NCBI RefSeq assembly: GCF_963558545.1
Contig: NZ_CAUWHO010000010.1
Span: 1-64,000, forward strand
Source: Tyzzerella sp963558545
Lineage (GTDB): Bacteria > Bacillota > Clostridia > Lachnospirales > CAG-274
DNA: 64,000 nucleotides
Reading direction: 5' to 3'
The position numbers and the translations under genes were made by a program. The notes beneath the pieces are model-generated. The model did not search any database and was not told the DNA's origin. It was given only the letters and a program-made list of their open reading frames with translations. This document shows, in pieces, positions 6,812 through 16,009 of the stretch (positions within the stretch are counted from its first letter, which is position 1; every line of letters begins with the position of its first letter).

Positions 6812-9313
6812 TTAAATGATATCTTCAATATCTTCGTTTTCTATATAGTCTTCAGATATTTTTGCAACGCTCATAACTTTAACATCATCATCAATATTTA
6901 TAAGCTTAACACCTTGTGTTACACGGCTTGTTGTGGATATATCTTTAGCCCTTATTCTAATAATAACACCCTCAGATGTAACCATAATAAGCTCTTCTTT
7001 TTCATCTATCATTTTAACATCTATAACATTACCTGTTCTTTCTGTAATTTTATATGTTTTAAGCCCTTTTCCACCACGTGTTTGTGCTCTATATTCATCA
7101 CTTAAAGTACATTTACCAAACCCTTTTTCAGAAACAATAAGAACTTTTTTATCTTCTTCTATTACTTCGCTTGCTACCACTTCATCGTCTTTATTTAAAG
7201 TAATAGCTTTTACCCCTGTTGCATTTCTTCCAAGCTCTCTTATGTCTTCTTCACTAAATCTAATAGACATACCAAATTTTGTAGCTAAAAATATGTGTTT
7301 ACCATCTGTTATTTTTTGTACAGATATAAGCTCATCATCTTCTCTAAGGTTTACTGCTATAAGTCCCATTTTTCTAATATTATTAAACATAGATATTTTT
7401 GTCTTTTTAATAATACCTTTTTTAGTAGTCATAGCAAGATATTCATCTGTAGCTATATCTTCATTATCTTTATTTTGTTTAACTGGTATAACAGCTGTTA
7501 TCTTTTCTCCATTATCTAGCTGTAAAAGGTTAATAATAGGTGTTCCTTTAGCAGTACGCCCAGCCTCTGGTATTTCAAATGTTTTTATACGGTACACTTT
7601 ACCTTTGTTTGTAAAGAAATATATAAAACTATGGTTGCTACTTAAAAATAGATTTTTAACAAAATCTTCATCTCTTGTTTGCATACCTATTATACCTTTA
7701 CCACCTCTGTTTTGGCTTTTATATGTAGATAATGGTAATCTCTTAATATAATCAAGATGTGTCATTGTTATAACACTCATTTCATCTTCTATAAGGTCTT
7801 CTATATATAAATCACCTTCATCTTGAACAATAGCTGTTAGTCTTTCATCGCCAAATTTAGCTTTTGTTTGTAACAATTCTTCTTTTATTACTTGTAAAAG
7901 TCTATTTTCGCTACCTAATATAGCTTGTAATTGGTCTATAAGAGAATTAAGCTTAGCAAATTCTTCATCTAATTTTTCTCTTTCTAATCCAGATAAACTT
8001 CTAAGACGCATTTCGCATATAGCATCTACTTGCTCAAAAGTAAAGTCAAATCTATCCATAAGTATAGCTTTTGCATCTTTTATATCCTTGTTAGACCTAA
8101 TGATGTTTATTATTTCATCTATAAAATCTAAAGCTTTTAAAAGTCCCTCTACTATATGTGCTCTTTTTAAGGCTTTATCTAAGTCAAACTGAGTTCTTCT
8201 TGTAACAACTTCCTCTTGATGTTTTAAATAATATTGTAAAATTTCTTTTAAATTTAAAGTTTTAGGTACACCATCTACAATAGATAAAAAGTTTATACTA
8301 TAATTTTCCTGTAATTGAGAATATTTATAAAGTTGGTTTAGTATAACATTAGCATTAGCATCTTTTCTACATTCTATAACAACTCTTATACCATTTCTAT
8401 CAGATTCATCGTTTATATCTGTTATACCATCTACCTTTTTGTCCTTAACAAGCTCTGCTATTTTTTCTATCATACGAGATTTATTTACTTGATAAGGTAT
8501 TTCTGTTATTATTATTCTTTCTTTACCTGTTTTAGTAGTTTCTATATTGGCAGTAGAACGAACACGTATTCTACCTCTACCAGTAGTATATGCCATTCTT
8601 ATACCTGCCTTACCAAGTATGGTAGCACCTGTTGGAAAATCTGGTCCTTTAATAATATTTAAAATTTCTTCTATATCGGTATCTCTATTTTCTTCTATTT
8701 TGTTGTCTATTATTTTTAACAAGCCATCTATTACTTCTGTAAGGTTATGAGGTGGTATATTAGTTGCCATACCAACTGCTATCCCAGAAGAACCATTTAC
8801 AAGTAGGTTAGGAAATCTAGACGGAAGAACTGTTGGCTCTTTTTCTGTACTGTCATAGTTATCTGTAAAATCTACTGTATTTTTTTCTATGTCAGATAGC
8901 ATTTCAACTGCTATTTTACTAAGCTTAGCCTCTGTATATCTATGAGCAGCAGCAGGATAACCATCTATAGACCCAAAGTTACCGTGCCCGTCTACAAGCA
9001 TATAACGCATAGAAAAATCTTGTGCCATTCTAACTAAAGCATCATATATAGCAGCATCACCGTGAGGGTGGTATTTACCCATCGTTTCACCTACTATATT
9101 GGCACATTTTTTATATCCTTTGCTAGGGTCTAAGTTTAGCTTGTTCATAGCATATAGTATACGTCTATGAACAGGTTTTAATCCATCTCTAACGTCTGGT
9201 AATGCTCTAGAAACAATAACACTCATAGCATATTCTATATAAGAGCTTTTCATCTTATCTGCTATCTCTGTGTCTATTATTTTGTCATAGTGTTCAAATT
9301 GATTTTCAGACAT
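6812..9313 (-). CDS. gyrA: DNA gyrase subunit A
   Basis: 833 residues, full length. The breakage-reunion domain has the catalytic tyrosine in AAAHRYTE (Tyr126, E. coli Tyr122) and the quinolone-resistance region HPHGDAAIYDALVRMAQ. The C-terminal DNA-wrapping beta-pinwheel starts around residue 510 and contains the GyrA-box-like QNRGGKGI. With GyrB it introduces negative supercoils using ATP. The residue equivalent to E. coli Ser83 is Ala87, whereas the Asp87 equivalent (Asp91) is kept. The start is ATG with a GAAAGGAT site, 26 bp after gyrB. Confidence 0.97.
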   Translation of the reverse strand: MSENQFEHYDKIIDTEIADKMKSSYIEYAMSVIVSRALPDVRDGLKPVHRRILYAMNKLNLDPSKGYKKCANIVGETMGKYHPHGDAAIYDALVRMAQDFSMRYMLVDGHGNFGSIDGYPAAAHRYTEAKLSKIAVEMLSDIEKNTVDFTDNYDSTEKEPTVLPSRFPNLLVNGSSGIAVGMATNIPPHNLTEVIDGLLKIIDNKIEENRDTDIEEILNIIKGPDFPTGATILGKAGIRMAYTTGRGRIRVRSTANIETTKTGKERIIITEIPYQVNKSRMIEKIAELVKDKKVDGITDINDESDRNGIRVVIECRKDANANVILNQLYKYSQLQENYSINFLSIVDGVPKTLNLKEILQYYLKHQEEVVTRRTQFDLDKALKRAHIVEGLLKALDFIDEIINIIRSNKDIKDAKAILMDRFDFTFEQVDAICEMRLRSLSGLEREKLDEEFAKLNSLIDQLQAILGSENRLLQVIKEELLQTKAKFGDERLTAIVQDEGDLYIEDLIEDEMSVITMTHLDYIKRLPLSTYKSQNRGGKGIIGMQTRDEDFVKNLFLSSNHSFIYFFTNKGKVYRIKTFEIPEAGRTAKGTPIINLLQLDNGEKITAVIPVKQNKDNEDIATDEYLAMTTKKGIIKKTKISMFNNIRKMGLIAVNLREDDELISVQKITDGKHIFLATKFGMSIRFSEEDIRELGRNATGVKAITLNKDDEVVASEVIEEDKKVLIVSEKGFGKCTLSDEYRAQTRGGKGLKTYKITERTGNVIDVKMIDEKEELIMVTSEGVIIRIRAKDISTTSRVTQGVKLINIDDDVKVMSVAKISEDYIENEDIEDII

Positions 9314-9339
9314 AATGTTTTATCCTTTCTAATAGTATA

Positions 9340-11247
9340 TTACACATCTAAGTTTGTAACAAATTTTGCATTTTCTTGTATAAACTCACGTCTTGGCTCT
9401 ACCCTATCTCCCATAAGCTGGTCAAATATTTCATCTGCAAGCCTTGCATCTTCTAATGTTACTCTTAATAAGATACGTTTTTCTGGGTCCATAGTTGTTT
9501 CCCAAAGTTGCTCTGCGTCCATTTCTCCAAGCCCTTTATAACGTTGTATAGGCTTTATACCCTCTGTGCCTATTTGTTGTAATATTTCATCTCTTTCTGC
9601 ATCACTATAAGCATAATATTCTTTTTTGCCTTTTTCTATTTTATAAAGAGGTGGTTTAGCAAGGTATACATAACCATTTTCTATAAGAGGTGTCATAAAC
9701 CTAAAAATAAATGTAAGAAGAAGTGTAGTAATATGTGCACCGTCTACATCGGCATCTGTCATAAGTACTATTTTATGGTATCTAAGCTTTTCTATATCAA
9801 AGTCATCGTGTATACCTGTCCCAAAAGCTGTTATCATAGAGCGTATTTCTTCGTTACCTAATATTTTATCAAGCCTAGACTTTTCTACGTTTAATATTTT
9901 ACCCCTAAGAGGCAATATAGCTTGAGTTTTTGGCGTTCTTGCATTAACAGCAGAACCACCAGCAGAGTTTCCCTCAACTATATATAGCTCACATTTAGAC
10001 GGGTCTTTTTCGCTACAATCTGTCAATTTACCAGGAAGCCTACCAACCTCAAGAGCAGATTTTCTCCTTACAAGCTCACGAGCTTTTTTGGCAGCATCTC
10101 TAGCACGAGAGGCAACTAAAGCCTTTTCTATAATCATTTTACCAATTGTTGGATTTTCTTCTAAAAAATAAGTTAAATTTTCTGATAAAACGCTATCTAC
10201 TGCATTTTTAGCCTCTTTACTACCTAGTTTACCTTTTGTTTGTCCTTCAAACTGAGGTTCTTCTATTTTTATACTAACAACAGATGTTAGCCCCTCTCTT
10301 ATATCATCACCTGTTACTTTTTCGTTTTCTTTTAAAAGTCCAAATTTTTTGCCATAGTCATTTACCGTTTTTGTTATAGCACTTCTAAAGCCTGCAATAT
10401 GCGTACCACCGTCTACTGTGTTTATATTGTTTACATAAGAGTAGTTGTTTTCTAAATATCCATCATTATGCTGAAAAGCAACCTCTACAAAAATGTTATC
10501 TTTTATACCTTCACAATAAAACACGTCTTCATATACAGGTACTTTATTTTTATTTATATGTTGTACAAACTCTTTAATACCACCTTCATAGTGGAAAGTT
10601 TTTTCTTTTATTTCTTCTTGTCTTAAATCTTTTAATACTATTTTTATACCTTTTGTTAAAAAGGCTGTTTCTTGTAGCCTTTGCTTTAATGTATCATAGC
10701 TATATTCTAGCTCATCAAATATTTCATAATCTGGTTTAAATTCTATTTCCGTACCTGTTATAGATTTGTCACATTCTCCTACAACAGTAAGTTTTGTAAC
10801 AACATCTCCACGAGAATATTTTTGTTCGTATATTTTACCACCATTATATATTTTTACAACAAGCCACTGGCTAAGAGCATTAACAACAGAAGCACCAACA
10901 CCGTGTAACCCACCAGATACTTTATATCCACCACCACCAAATTTACCTCCAGCGTGAAGTATTGTAAATACAACCTCAACAGCTGGTATACCTTTTTGTG
11001 GGTGTATACCTATAGGGATACCCCTACCATTGTCTTTTACCCTTATGCTATTTTCTTTATTTATAGATACCTCTATTTCAGAACAATGCCCTGCCAAAGC
11101 TTCGTCTACTGCATTATCTACTATTTCATATACAAGATGATGTAACCCTCTACTAGATGTAGAGCCTATATACATACCAGGACGCTTTCTAACAGCCTCT
11201 AGGCCTTCCAATATTTGTATTTGATTCTCGTTATATTCTGGTTTCAT
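9340..11247 (-). CDS. gyrB: DNA gyrase subunit B
   Basis: 635 residues. The GHKL ATPase domain shows VRKRPGMYIGS, EIVDNAVDEALAG (metal-binding Asn) and DNGRGIP. The TOPRIM domain shows LYIVEGNSAGGSA and DADVDGAHITTLLLTF. The C-terminal motif IQRYKGLGEMDAEQLWETTMDP identifies GyrB rather than ParE by context with gyrA. ATG start with AAAAGGAGAA. It follows recF but a strong terminator lies between them, so gyrBA likely have their own promoter in the AT-rich gap. Confidence 0.97.
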   Translation of the reverse strand: MKPEYNENQIQILEGLEAVRKRPGMYIGSTSSRGLHHLVYEIVDNAVDEALAGHCSEIEVSINKENSIRVKDNGRGIPIGIHPQKGIPAVEVVFTILHAGGKFGGGGYKVSGGLHGVGASVVNALSQWLVVKIYNGGKIYEQKYSRGDVVTKLTVVGECDKSITGTEIEFKPDYEIFDELEYSYDTLKQRLQETAFLTKGIKIVLKDLRQEEIKEKTFHYEGGIKEFVQHINKNKVPVYEDVFYCEGIKDNIFVEVAFQHNDGYLENNYSYVNNINTVDGGTHIAGFRSAITKTVNDYGKKFGLLKENEKVTGDDIREGLTSVVSIKIEEPQFEGQTKGKLGSKEAKNAVDSVLSENLTYFLEENPTIGKMIIEKALVASRARDAAKKARELVRRKSALEVGRLPGKLTDCSEKDPSKCELYIVEGNSAGGSAVNARTPKTQAILPLRGKILNVEKSRLDKILGNEEIRSMITAFGTGIHDDFDIEKLRYHKIVLMTDADVDGAHITTLLLTFIFRFMTPLIENGYVYLAKPPLYKIEKGKKEYYAYSDAERDEILQQIGTEGIKPIQRYKGLGEMDAEQLWETTMDPEKRILLRVTLEDARLADEIFDQLMGDRVEPRREFIQENAKFVTNLDV

Positions 11248-11350
11248 TTATATTCTCCTTTTATAAAATCAAAATACTTAATATATTTTAATTCGATTAT
11301 TTATCATTCATATTTTATAATCAATTTTTAATGCTTTATTTTAAAACGTC

Positions 11351-11392
11351 AAAAGCCTGTAACATATATTATATCATATATTACAGGCTTTT
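11351..11392 (-). terminator. Terminator after recF
   Basis: A 12-bp stem AAAAGCCTGTAA / TTACAGGCTTTT with a long AT loop lies between recF and gyrB on the minus strand, separating the dnaA-recF group from gyrBA. Confidence 0.85.
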
Positions 11393-11462
11393 AACAGTAT
11401 ATTTTGCCATATTTTTATTAAAATTTTAAAAATATACACATTATAAATATTAGTATAAAATA

Positions 11463-12551
11463 TTAATTATTATTTGTATTTATTTTTCCATTTGATACAT
11501 TAAAAATATTACATTTTTCATCTAAATTTTTTAAAACATCTTCTACACCTGTGCAAGTTATTATTACTTGTAGATTTTTTATATTTTTTATTAAAAATCT
11601 CTGTCTATCTTTATCTAATTCAGATAAAACATCATCTAGTAATAAAACTGGTAGTATCCCCTTTTCTTCTTCTATCAATTTTATTTCTGCTAGTTTTGTG
11701 CTTAAAGAGGCTGTTCTTTGTTGTCCTTGAGAGCCAAAATCTCTAGCATTTACCCCATTTATAAAAAATAACAAATCATCTTTATGTGGCCCATAGCAAG
11801 TAGTTCCATATAGTATATCTTTATCTATGTTTTTATCTATCTTTTCTTTAAATTCTTCTATTGTTACGCTAGGTTTATATTTTAACTCTAATATTTCAGT
11901 ACTATTTGTAATATCTTTATGTATTTTATTTGATATATAATTTAATTTTTTAATAAATAAATCTCTTGTTTGTATTATTTTTACACCAAAATCTACAAGC
12001 TGACTATCCCATACAAATAGTGTATCTTTAAGGCTTATATTTTTAATTATTTTTTTTAATAATGTATTACGCTGTTTTAATACTTTATGGTACTGTGAAA
12101 GATTGTAATAGTATATATTGTTTATTTGACAAAGCTCCATATCTATAAATTTTCGTCTTTCTTGAGGTCCTTGCTTTATAAGGCTTAAATCTTCTGGAGA
12201 GAAGATAACAACATTTAAATAGCCAAAAAGCTCTCCCAATTTATTAATGGGTATATTATTTATAGCAATACCTTTTTTACTATCATTTTTTAAATGTATA
12301 TCTATTTTATCAAATATAGTTTCTTTTTGTACCTCTAGCCTTATATGAGCTTCATCTTGGCCAAATTTTATAAGCTCTTTATCTTTATGTGTTCTATGGC
12401 TTCTACCAGTTGCACCTATATATACACTTTCTAAAAGGTTAGTTTTACCTTGAGCATTTTTTCCATAAAAAATATTTACACCGTCTTTTAGCTCAAGGTC
12501 CAATTTTTCTATATTTCTATAATTTTTTAAAGATATTTTTTTTACATACAT
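11463..12551 (-). CDS. recF: DNA replication and repair protein RecF
   Basis: 362 residues from ATG 12551. An in-frame GTG 9 bp upstream overlaps the AGGTG ribosome binding site and is unlikely to be used. Walker A is FYGKNAQGKTNLLES near residue 30, the ABC-type signature and Walker B are near the C-terminus (DFGSQGQQRTASLSTKLAE, then LPVLLLDDVLSELD). RecF loads RecA at single-strand gaps with RecO and RecR. It starts one base after the yaaA stop, so translation is coupled. Confidence 0.95.
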   Translation of the reverse strand: MYVKKISLKNYRNIEKLDLELKDGVNIFYGKNAQGKTNLLESVYIGATGRSHRTHKDKELIKFGQDEAHIRLEVQKETIFDKIDIHLKNDSKKGIAINNIPINKLGELFGYLNVVIFSPEDLSLIKQGPQERRKFIDMELCQINNIYYYNLSQYHKVLKQRNTLLKKIIKNISLKDTLFVWDSQLVDFGVKIIQTRDLFIKKLNYISNKIHKDITNSTEILELKYKPSVTIEEFKEKIDKNIDKDILYGTTCYGPHKDDLLFFINGVNARDFGSQGQQRTASLSTKLAEIKLIEEEKGILPVLLLDDVLSELDKDRQRFLIKNIKNLQVIITCTGVEDVLKNLDEKCNIFNVSNGKINTNNN

Positions 12552-12552
12552 T

Positions 12553-12768
12553 TTATTCACCTATAGCTTTAAATGTACCAAAATCTTGTATTTCTATAAT
12601 ATCTCCATTTCTTATTTTTTTACCTCTTTCAAGGCAAGTTGTACCATTTACTTTTACAATACCGTCTAATATAAGCATTTTTGCATCTGAGCCTTGTCCT
12701 ACAACTCTAGCTAGCTTTATAAATTGTTGTAATTTTATAAACTCTGTATTAAATTTTATTTCTTCCAT
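12553..12768 (-). CDS. yaaA: S4-domain RNA-binding protein YaaA
   Basis: 71 residues, essentially a single S4 domain (FIKLARVVGQGSDAKMLILDG, then VNGTTCLERGKKIRNGD). It sits between dnaN and recF as in most Firmicutes, where the small S4 protein YaaA has an RNA-binding, ribosome-related role. ATG start; stop overlaps the recF ribosome binding site. Confidence 0.9.
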   Translation of the reverse strand: MEEIKFNTEFIKLQQFIKLARVVGQGSDAKMLILDGIVKVNGTTCLERGKKIRNGDIIEIQDFGTFKAIGE

Positions 12769-12782
12769 ATAATCACCATATT

Positions 12783-12924
12783 TTAATTATTTTATAATTA
12801 TGAGGTTGTAGACTTTGTCTACAACCTGTTCAAAAAAATAACAAGTTTATTTTTTTGAGATAAAAATGAAAAAAGTTTACTTAATAATATTTTGTCTACA
12901 GTCTGTTAATTATTTTATAATTAT
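12783..12924 (-). mobile_element. Family B element, internally deleted copy at the dnaN 3' end
   Basis: Read on the minus strand, the left end (GACTGTAGACAAAATATT, then TTTTTTCATTTTTATCTC) is joined directly to the right end (AAAAAAATAAACTTGTTATT and the GGTTGTAGAC / GTCTACAACC hairpin). The roughly 130-bp structured core is missing. The element is flanked by a perfect 19-bp direct repeat (12783-12801 and 12906-12924), itself a small hairpin (TAATTAT, TTT, ATAATTA). The dnaN stop codon lies inside the proximal duplication. Confidence 0.78.
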
Positions 12925-14033
12925 TCATTAATTTTTAAAGGTAAAATTAAATATTTATAGTCGTCATTATCAATTCCCTTTATAATACAAGGGCTAAGAG
13001 ATGTTATAAACTGTATAGATACTTTATCATCATCTATAGCCTTTAAAGCCTCTATTAAATATCTAGGATTAAAAGCTATGCTAAGCCCCTCTCCCTCTAA
13101 ATCTATAGCCACTTCTTCATAAGATGTACCAAACTCTGTATTAGAGGTAATAACAAGGTTATCATCATTTTTTATTTCTAGCTTAACAGGTGTTTTTTTA
13201 TTGTCTTTAGATATTAAAGATGCTCTTTCTAAGCTATTTAAAAAACTTGTTCTGTCTATTTTTATTTTTGTATTATAATCTTCTGTAAATATTTGTTCAT
13301 ATTTTAAAAACTCTCCATCTAGCAATCTAGATATAATAATACAACTATCAAGCTCAAACAAAATGTAATTTTCGTTAAAATATAAATTTACTACACTATC
13401 TTCTTTATCAGATAATATTTTTATAATTTCATTTAAAGCTTTAGCAGGTACAATAAAATCTGCATTTTTAAAATCTTTTTTTAGCTCTGTACGTCTAAAA
13501 GATACTCTAAATCCATCTATTGCAACTATGTTTAAATATCCTTCTTTTATTTCTATTAGTTCTCCAGTTAAAGCTGGTTTAGACTCATCTGTAGATACAG
13601 AAAATTTTGTTTGTCTTATCATATTTTTAAGAACAGATGAATTTATTTCATATTTTTCTTCTTTTTCTACTGTATTAAGTGTAGGAAATTCTTCTCCATT
13701 TTGCCCTAGTATTTTAAATTCTGTTTTACCATTTTTTATAATAGTAACATTCTTTTCATCTACTTCTATGGATATATCCCCATCTGGCATATTTTTTATT
13801 ATGTCAAAAAAAATTCTAGCTTCTAAAGCAACTAATCCTTTTTCTAATATATCCGCTTCTATATTAGATGTTTCTATACCAAGCTCTAAATCATTAGATA
13901 TTAACCTAAAGCCATTTTTATCTGCTTTTAATAATATACATTCTAATATAGGTAAAGTTGTTCTTGATGGAACAGATTTTAAAACAATATTTATATTTTG
14001 AAGTAAAATATCTTTTTTACATTTAATGTTCAT
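12921..14033 (-). CDS. dnaN: DNA polymerase III sliding clamp (beta subunit)
   Basis: 370 residues, the usual size for a three-domain beta clamp. The N-terminal part reads LPILECILLKA; the C-terminal end PCIIKGIDNDDYKYLILPLKI is the typical clamp ending near the hydrophobic partner-binding pocket. It tethers polymerase to DNA. ATG start with AAAAGGAG. It follows dnaA after a 271-bp spacer that holds part of the origin. Its 3' end is abutted by a deleted Family B element. Confidence 0.96.
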   Translation of the reverse strand: MNIKCKKDILLQNINIVLKSVPSRTTLPILECILLKADKNGFRLISNDLELGIETSNIEADILEKGLVALEARIFFDIIKNMPDGDISIEVDEKNVTIIKNGKTEFKILGQNGEEFPTLNTVEKEEKYEINSSVLKNMIRQTKFSVSTDESKPALTGELIEIKEGYLNIVAIDGFRVSFRRTELKKDFKNADFIVPAKALNEIIKILSDKEDSVVNLYFNENYILFELDSCIIISRLLDGEFLKYEQIFTEDYNTKIKIDRTSFLNSLERASLISKDNKKTPVKLEIKNDDNLVITSNTEFGTSYEEVAIDLEGEGLSIAFNPRYLIEALKAIDDDKVSIQFITSLSPCIIKGIDNDDYKYLILPLKINE

Positions 14034-14101
14034 AAATAAATCTCCTTTTATAATGTTAAAAACTTTTGTGTTTAAATATATAGATATATAATATGTTTTT
14101 A

Positions 14102-14222
14102 TAGTAGATATAGTAGTAGAGTGTGTTTATATGTTGATAACTAAAAAAATGCTTAAAATTTAAATAAAAAAATAAAATTAAAAATATGTTGATAATTTTT
14201 TTTATCTTTAAAGTTATCAACA
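14102..14222 (-). other. oriC: Replication origin, dnaA-dnaN part: DnaA boxes and DnaA-trio-like tract
   Basis: Three DnaA-box variants lie here: TGTTGATAA at 14132-14140 and 14187-14195, and TTATCAACA at 14214-14222. Twelve bp beyond the first box is a run of triplets, TAG TAG ATA TAG TAG TAG (14102-14119), followed by a very AT-rich stretch towards dnaN. Box, then DnaA-trio, then AT-rich unwinding region is the architecture of the Bacillus subtilis basal unwinding system between dnaA and dnaN. The assignment as the unwinding site is inferred from that similarity. Confidence 0.7.
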
Positions 14223-14304
14223 TAATAAACATATAAAAAAAATATATATAGTTATAAACAAAATAATAACATAGTTATAAAGTAGTTACCAACATAGTAA
14301 AATA

Positions 14305-15612
14305 CTATTTTTTTAATATTTTATCTCTTAAAACAATAATTGAATTTTCAAAATTTTTATCTGATTTTAGTTTTTCTTCTATCTTTTCTATACCGTGTAT
14401 AACAGTAGAATGGTCTCTACCTATACTTCTACCTATATTTAACAAAGATTCGTTTAGTATTTCTCTTGTAAGATACATATAAACTTGTCTAGCAATAGTT
14501 ATAGGTTGGTTTCTTTTTTTGCTCCTTATTTCGTCTATTTTTACGTTAAAGTGGTTAGATACAGCCTCTAATATAGTATCAGTAGAAAGAGATATGTCTT
14601 TATCTTGTATAATATCTTTAAGGGCATTTTCTGCAAGTTCAACGCTAAGGTTAACCCCTGTAAGGTTAGAATAAGCTATAACACGCGTTAAAGCACCCTC
14701 TAATTCTCTTATATTGCTTTTAACAGATTTTGCTATAAACTGTGAAACATCTTTTGGTATTGATATGTTTAAAGACTCTGCTTTTTTTTCTAAAATGGCA
14801 GTTCTTGTTTCAAAATTAGGTGTTTTTATATCTGCTATAAGCCCCCCTGCAAATCTAGAGCGAAGCCTCTCTGTTAAAGTTTCTATCTCATTAGGTGGTC
14901 TATCACTAGATATAATTATTTGTTTTCCAGAGTCTTTAAGGTCGTTAAATGTATGGAAAAACTCCTCTTGTGTTTGAGTTTTATCTACTATAAATTGTAT
15001 GTCATCTATTAATAAAACATCTATTTTTCTATATTTTTCTCTAAATTCTTTGTTTTTTTGTTCTCTTATAGATGCTATAAGCTCATTTGTAAATTTTTCA
15101 CAAGAAGCATATAGCACTTTTGTATCTGGATTTTTTGATAGTATGTAGTTTGCAATAGCGTGCATAAGATGGGTTTTACCAAGCCCCACATCTCCATATA
15201 AAAACAGAGGGTTATATATGCCAGGGCTTTCTGCAACGGCAACAGATGCAGCGTGTGCAAGCCTGTTGCTCTCACCAATAACAAAGTTTTCAAATATATA
15301 ATTATTGTTTAGGTTATTTTCTGTTTTTTGTTTTTTTGGTTGGTTTAAAATTTGTTTTAAATCTTCTTCTAAAACAAGTTTAATATTTAAGTTTTTTTGG
15401 TTAAAACATTGCTCGCAAACAGCAGTTAAAACAGACATATATTTAAGCTTTATATGCTCTATGTAAAATATATCAGAAGATTTTAAAATAATAGTGTTAT
15501 TTTCATAAGATATAAACTGTAAATCGACAAACCAAGTTTTAAATGTAAAATCACCAAGTTCTTGTTGCATAGACTTTAGGCATTCTTCCCAACAGTCTTC
15601 ATAAGTGTTCAT
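14305..15612 (-). CDS. dnaA: Chromosomal replication initiator DnaA
   Basis: 435 residues. Domain I (about 1-80) starts with the helical DCWEECLKSMQQELGDFTFKTWF. The AAA+ domain carries Walker A LYGDVGLGKTHLMHAI and Walker B VLLIDDIQFI. Domain IV ends with the DnaA signature GRSIGRDHSTVIHGIEKIE that contacts the DnaA box. Domain II is short. ATG start with AGGAGG. It is flanked on both sides by DnaA boxes, which implies autoregulation. The usual upstream neighbours rpmH and rnpA are absent. Confidence 0.97.
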   Translation of the reverse strand: MNTYEDCWEECLKSMQQELGDFTFKTWFVDLQFISYENNTIILKSSDIFYIEHIKLKYMSVLTAVCEQCFNQKNLNIKLVLEEDLKQILNQPKKQKTENNLNNNYIFENFVIGESNRLAHAASVAVAESPGIYNPLFLYGDVGLGKTHLMHAIANYILSKNPDTKVLYASCEKFTNELIASIREQKNKEFREKYRKIDVLLIDDIQFIVDKTQTQEEFFHTFNDLKDSGKQIIISSDRPPNEIETLTERLRSRFAGGLIADIKTPNFETRTAILEKKAESLNISIPKDVSQFIAKSVKSNIRELEGALTRVIAYSNLTGVNLSVELAENALKDIIQDKDISLSTDTILEAVSNHFNVKIDEIRSKKRNQPITIARQVYMYLTREILNESLLNIGRSIGRDHSTVIHGIEKIEEKLKSDKNFENSIIVLRDKILKK

Positions 15613-15658
15613 TTTATACCTCCTATATAAATATCTTTATATTAAATTATGCAAAATA

Positions 15659-15817
15659 TGTGGATAATTTATTATTAACATATGTTAATATAAATAAAAA
15701 AATGGTAAAATTAACATATGTGGATAAACATATATTAACATAAAAAATATAGTAAAATAAATAAAAAATAACATATATAAATAATTATTAACATAGTTAT
15801 CAACAATATGTGGATAA
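15659..15817. other. oriC: Replication origin, upstream part: consensus DnaA boxes
   Basis: Three perfect consensus boxes TGTGGATAA occur at 15659-15667, 15719-15727 and 15809-15817, and a TTATCAACA variant at 15797-15805. They lie in an AT-rich 397-bp gap between dnaA and the C39 peptidase gene, together with repeated ATTAACATATG motifs. With the boxes downstream of dnaA this gives a bipartite origin, as in Bacillus and several Clostridia. Binding here should also repress dnaA. Confidence 0.85.
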
Positions 15818-16009
15818 GTGTTAATAATTACATAGTTATTAACACTATATATAATAACAAAAATATTTTATATAATCAACAATTTTAGTTATAAACATTT
15901 AAAAAATTAATATAGCAATAAAAATATAGACATATATATTAAAATAATGTAAAATGGGATAATATAATAATATTATTATTTATTAAAAGACACTTAGGAG
16001 GAAATTATT

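Noticed and set aside
14102..14119. Simple TAG microsatellite
   Set aside because: The position next to DnaA boxes and an AT-rich region between dnaA and dnaN makes a DnaA-trio reading more sensible than a random microsatellite.
15075..15293. A 72-codon minus-strand frame inside dnaA
   Set aside because: It is a shifted frame of the AAA+ domain of dnaA, with no site and no conserved features.
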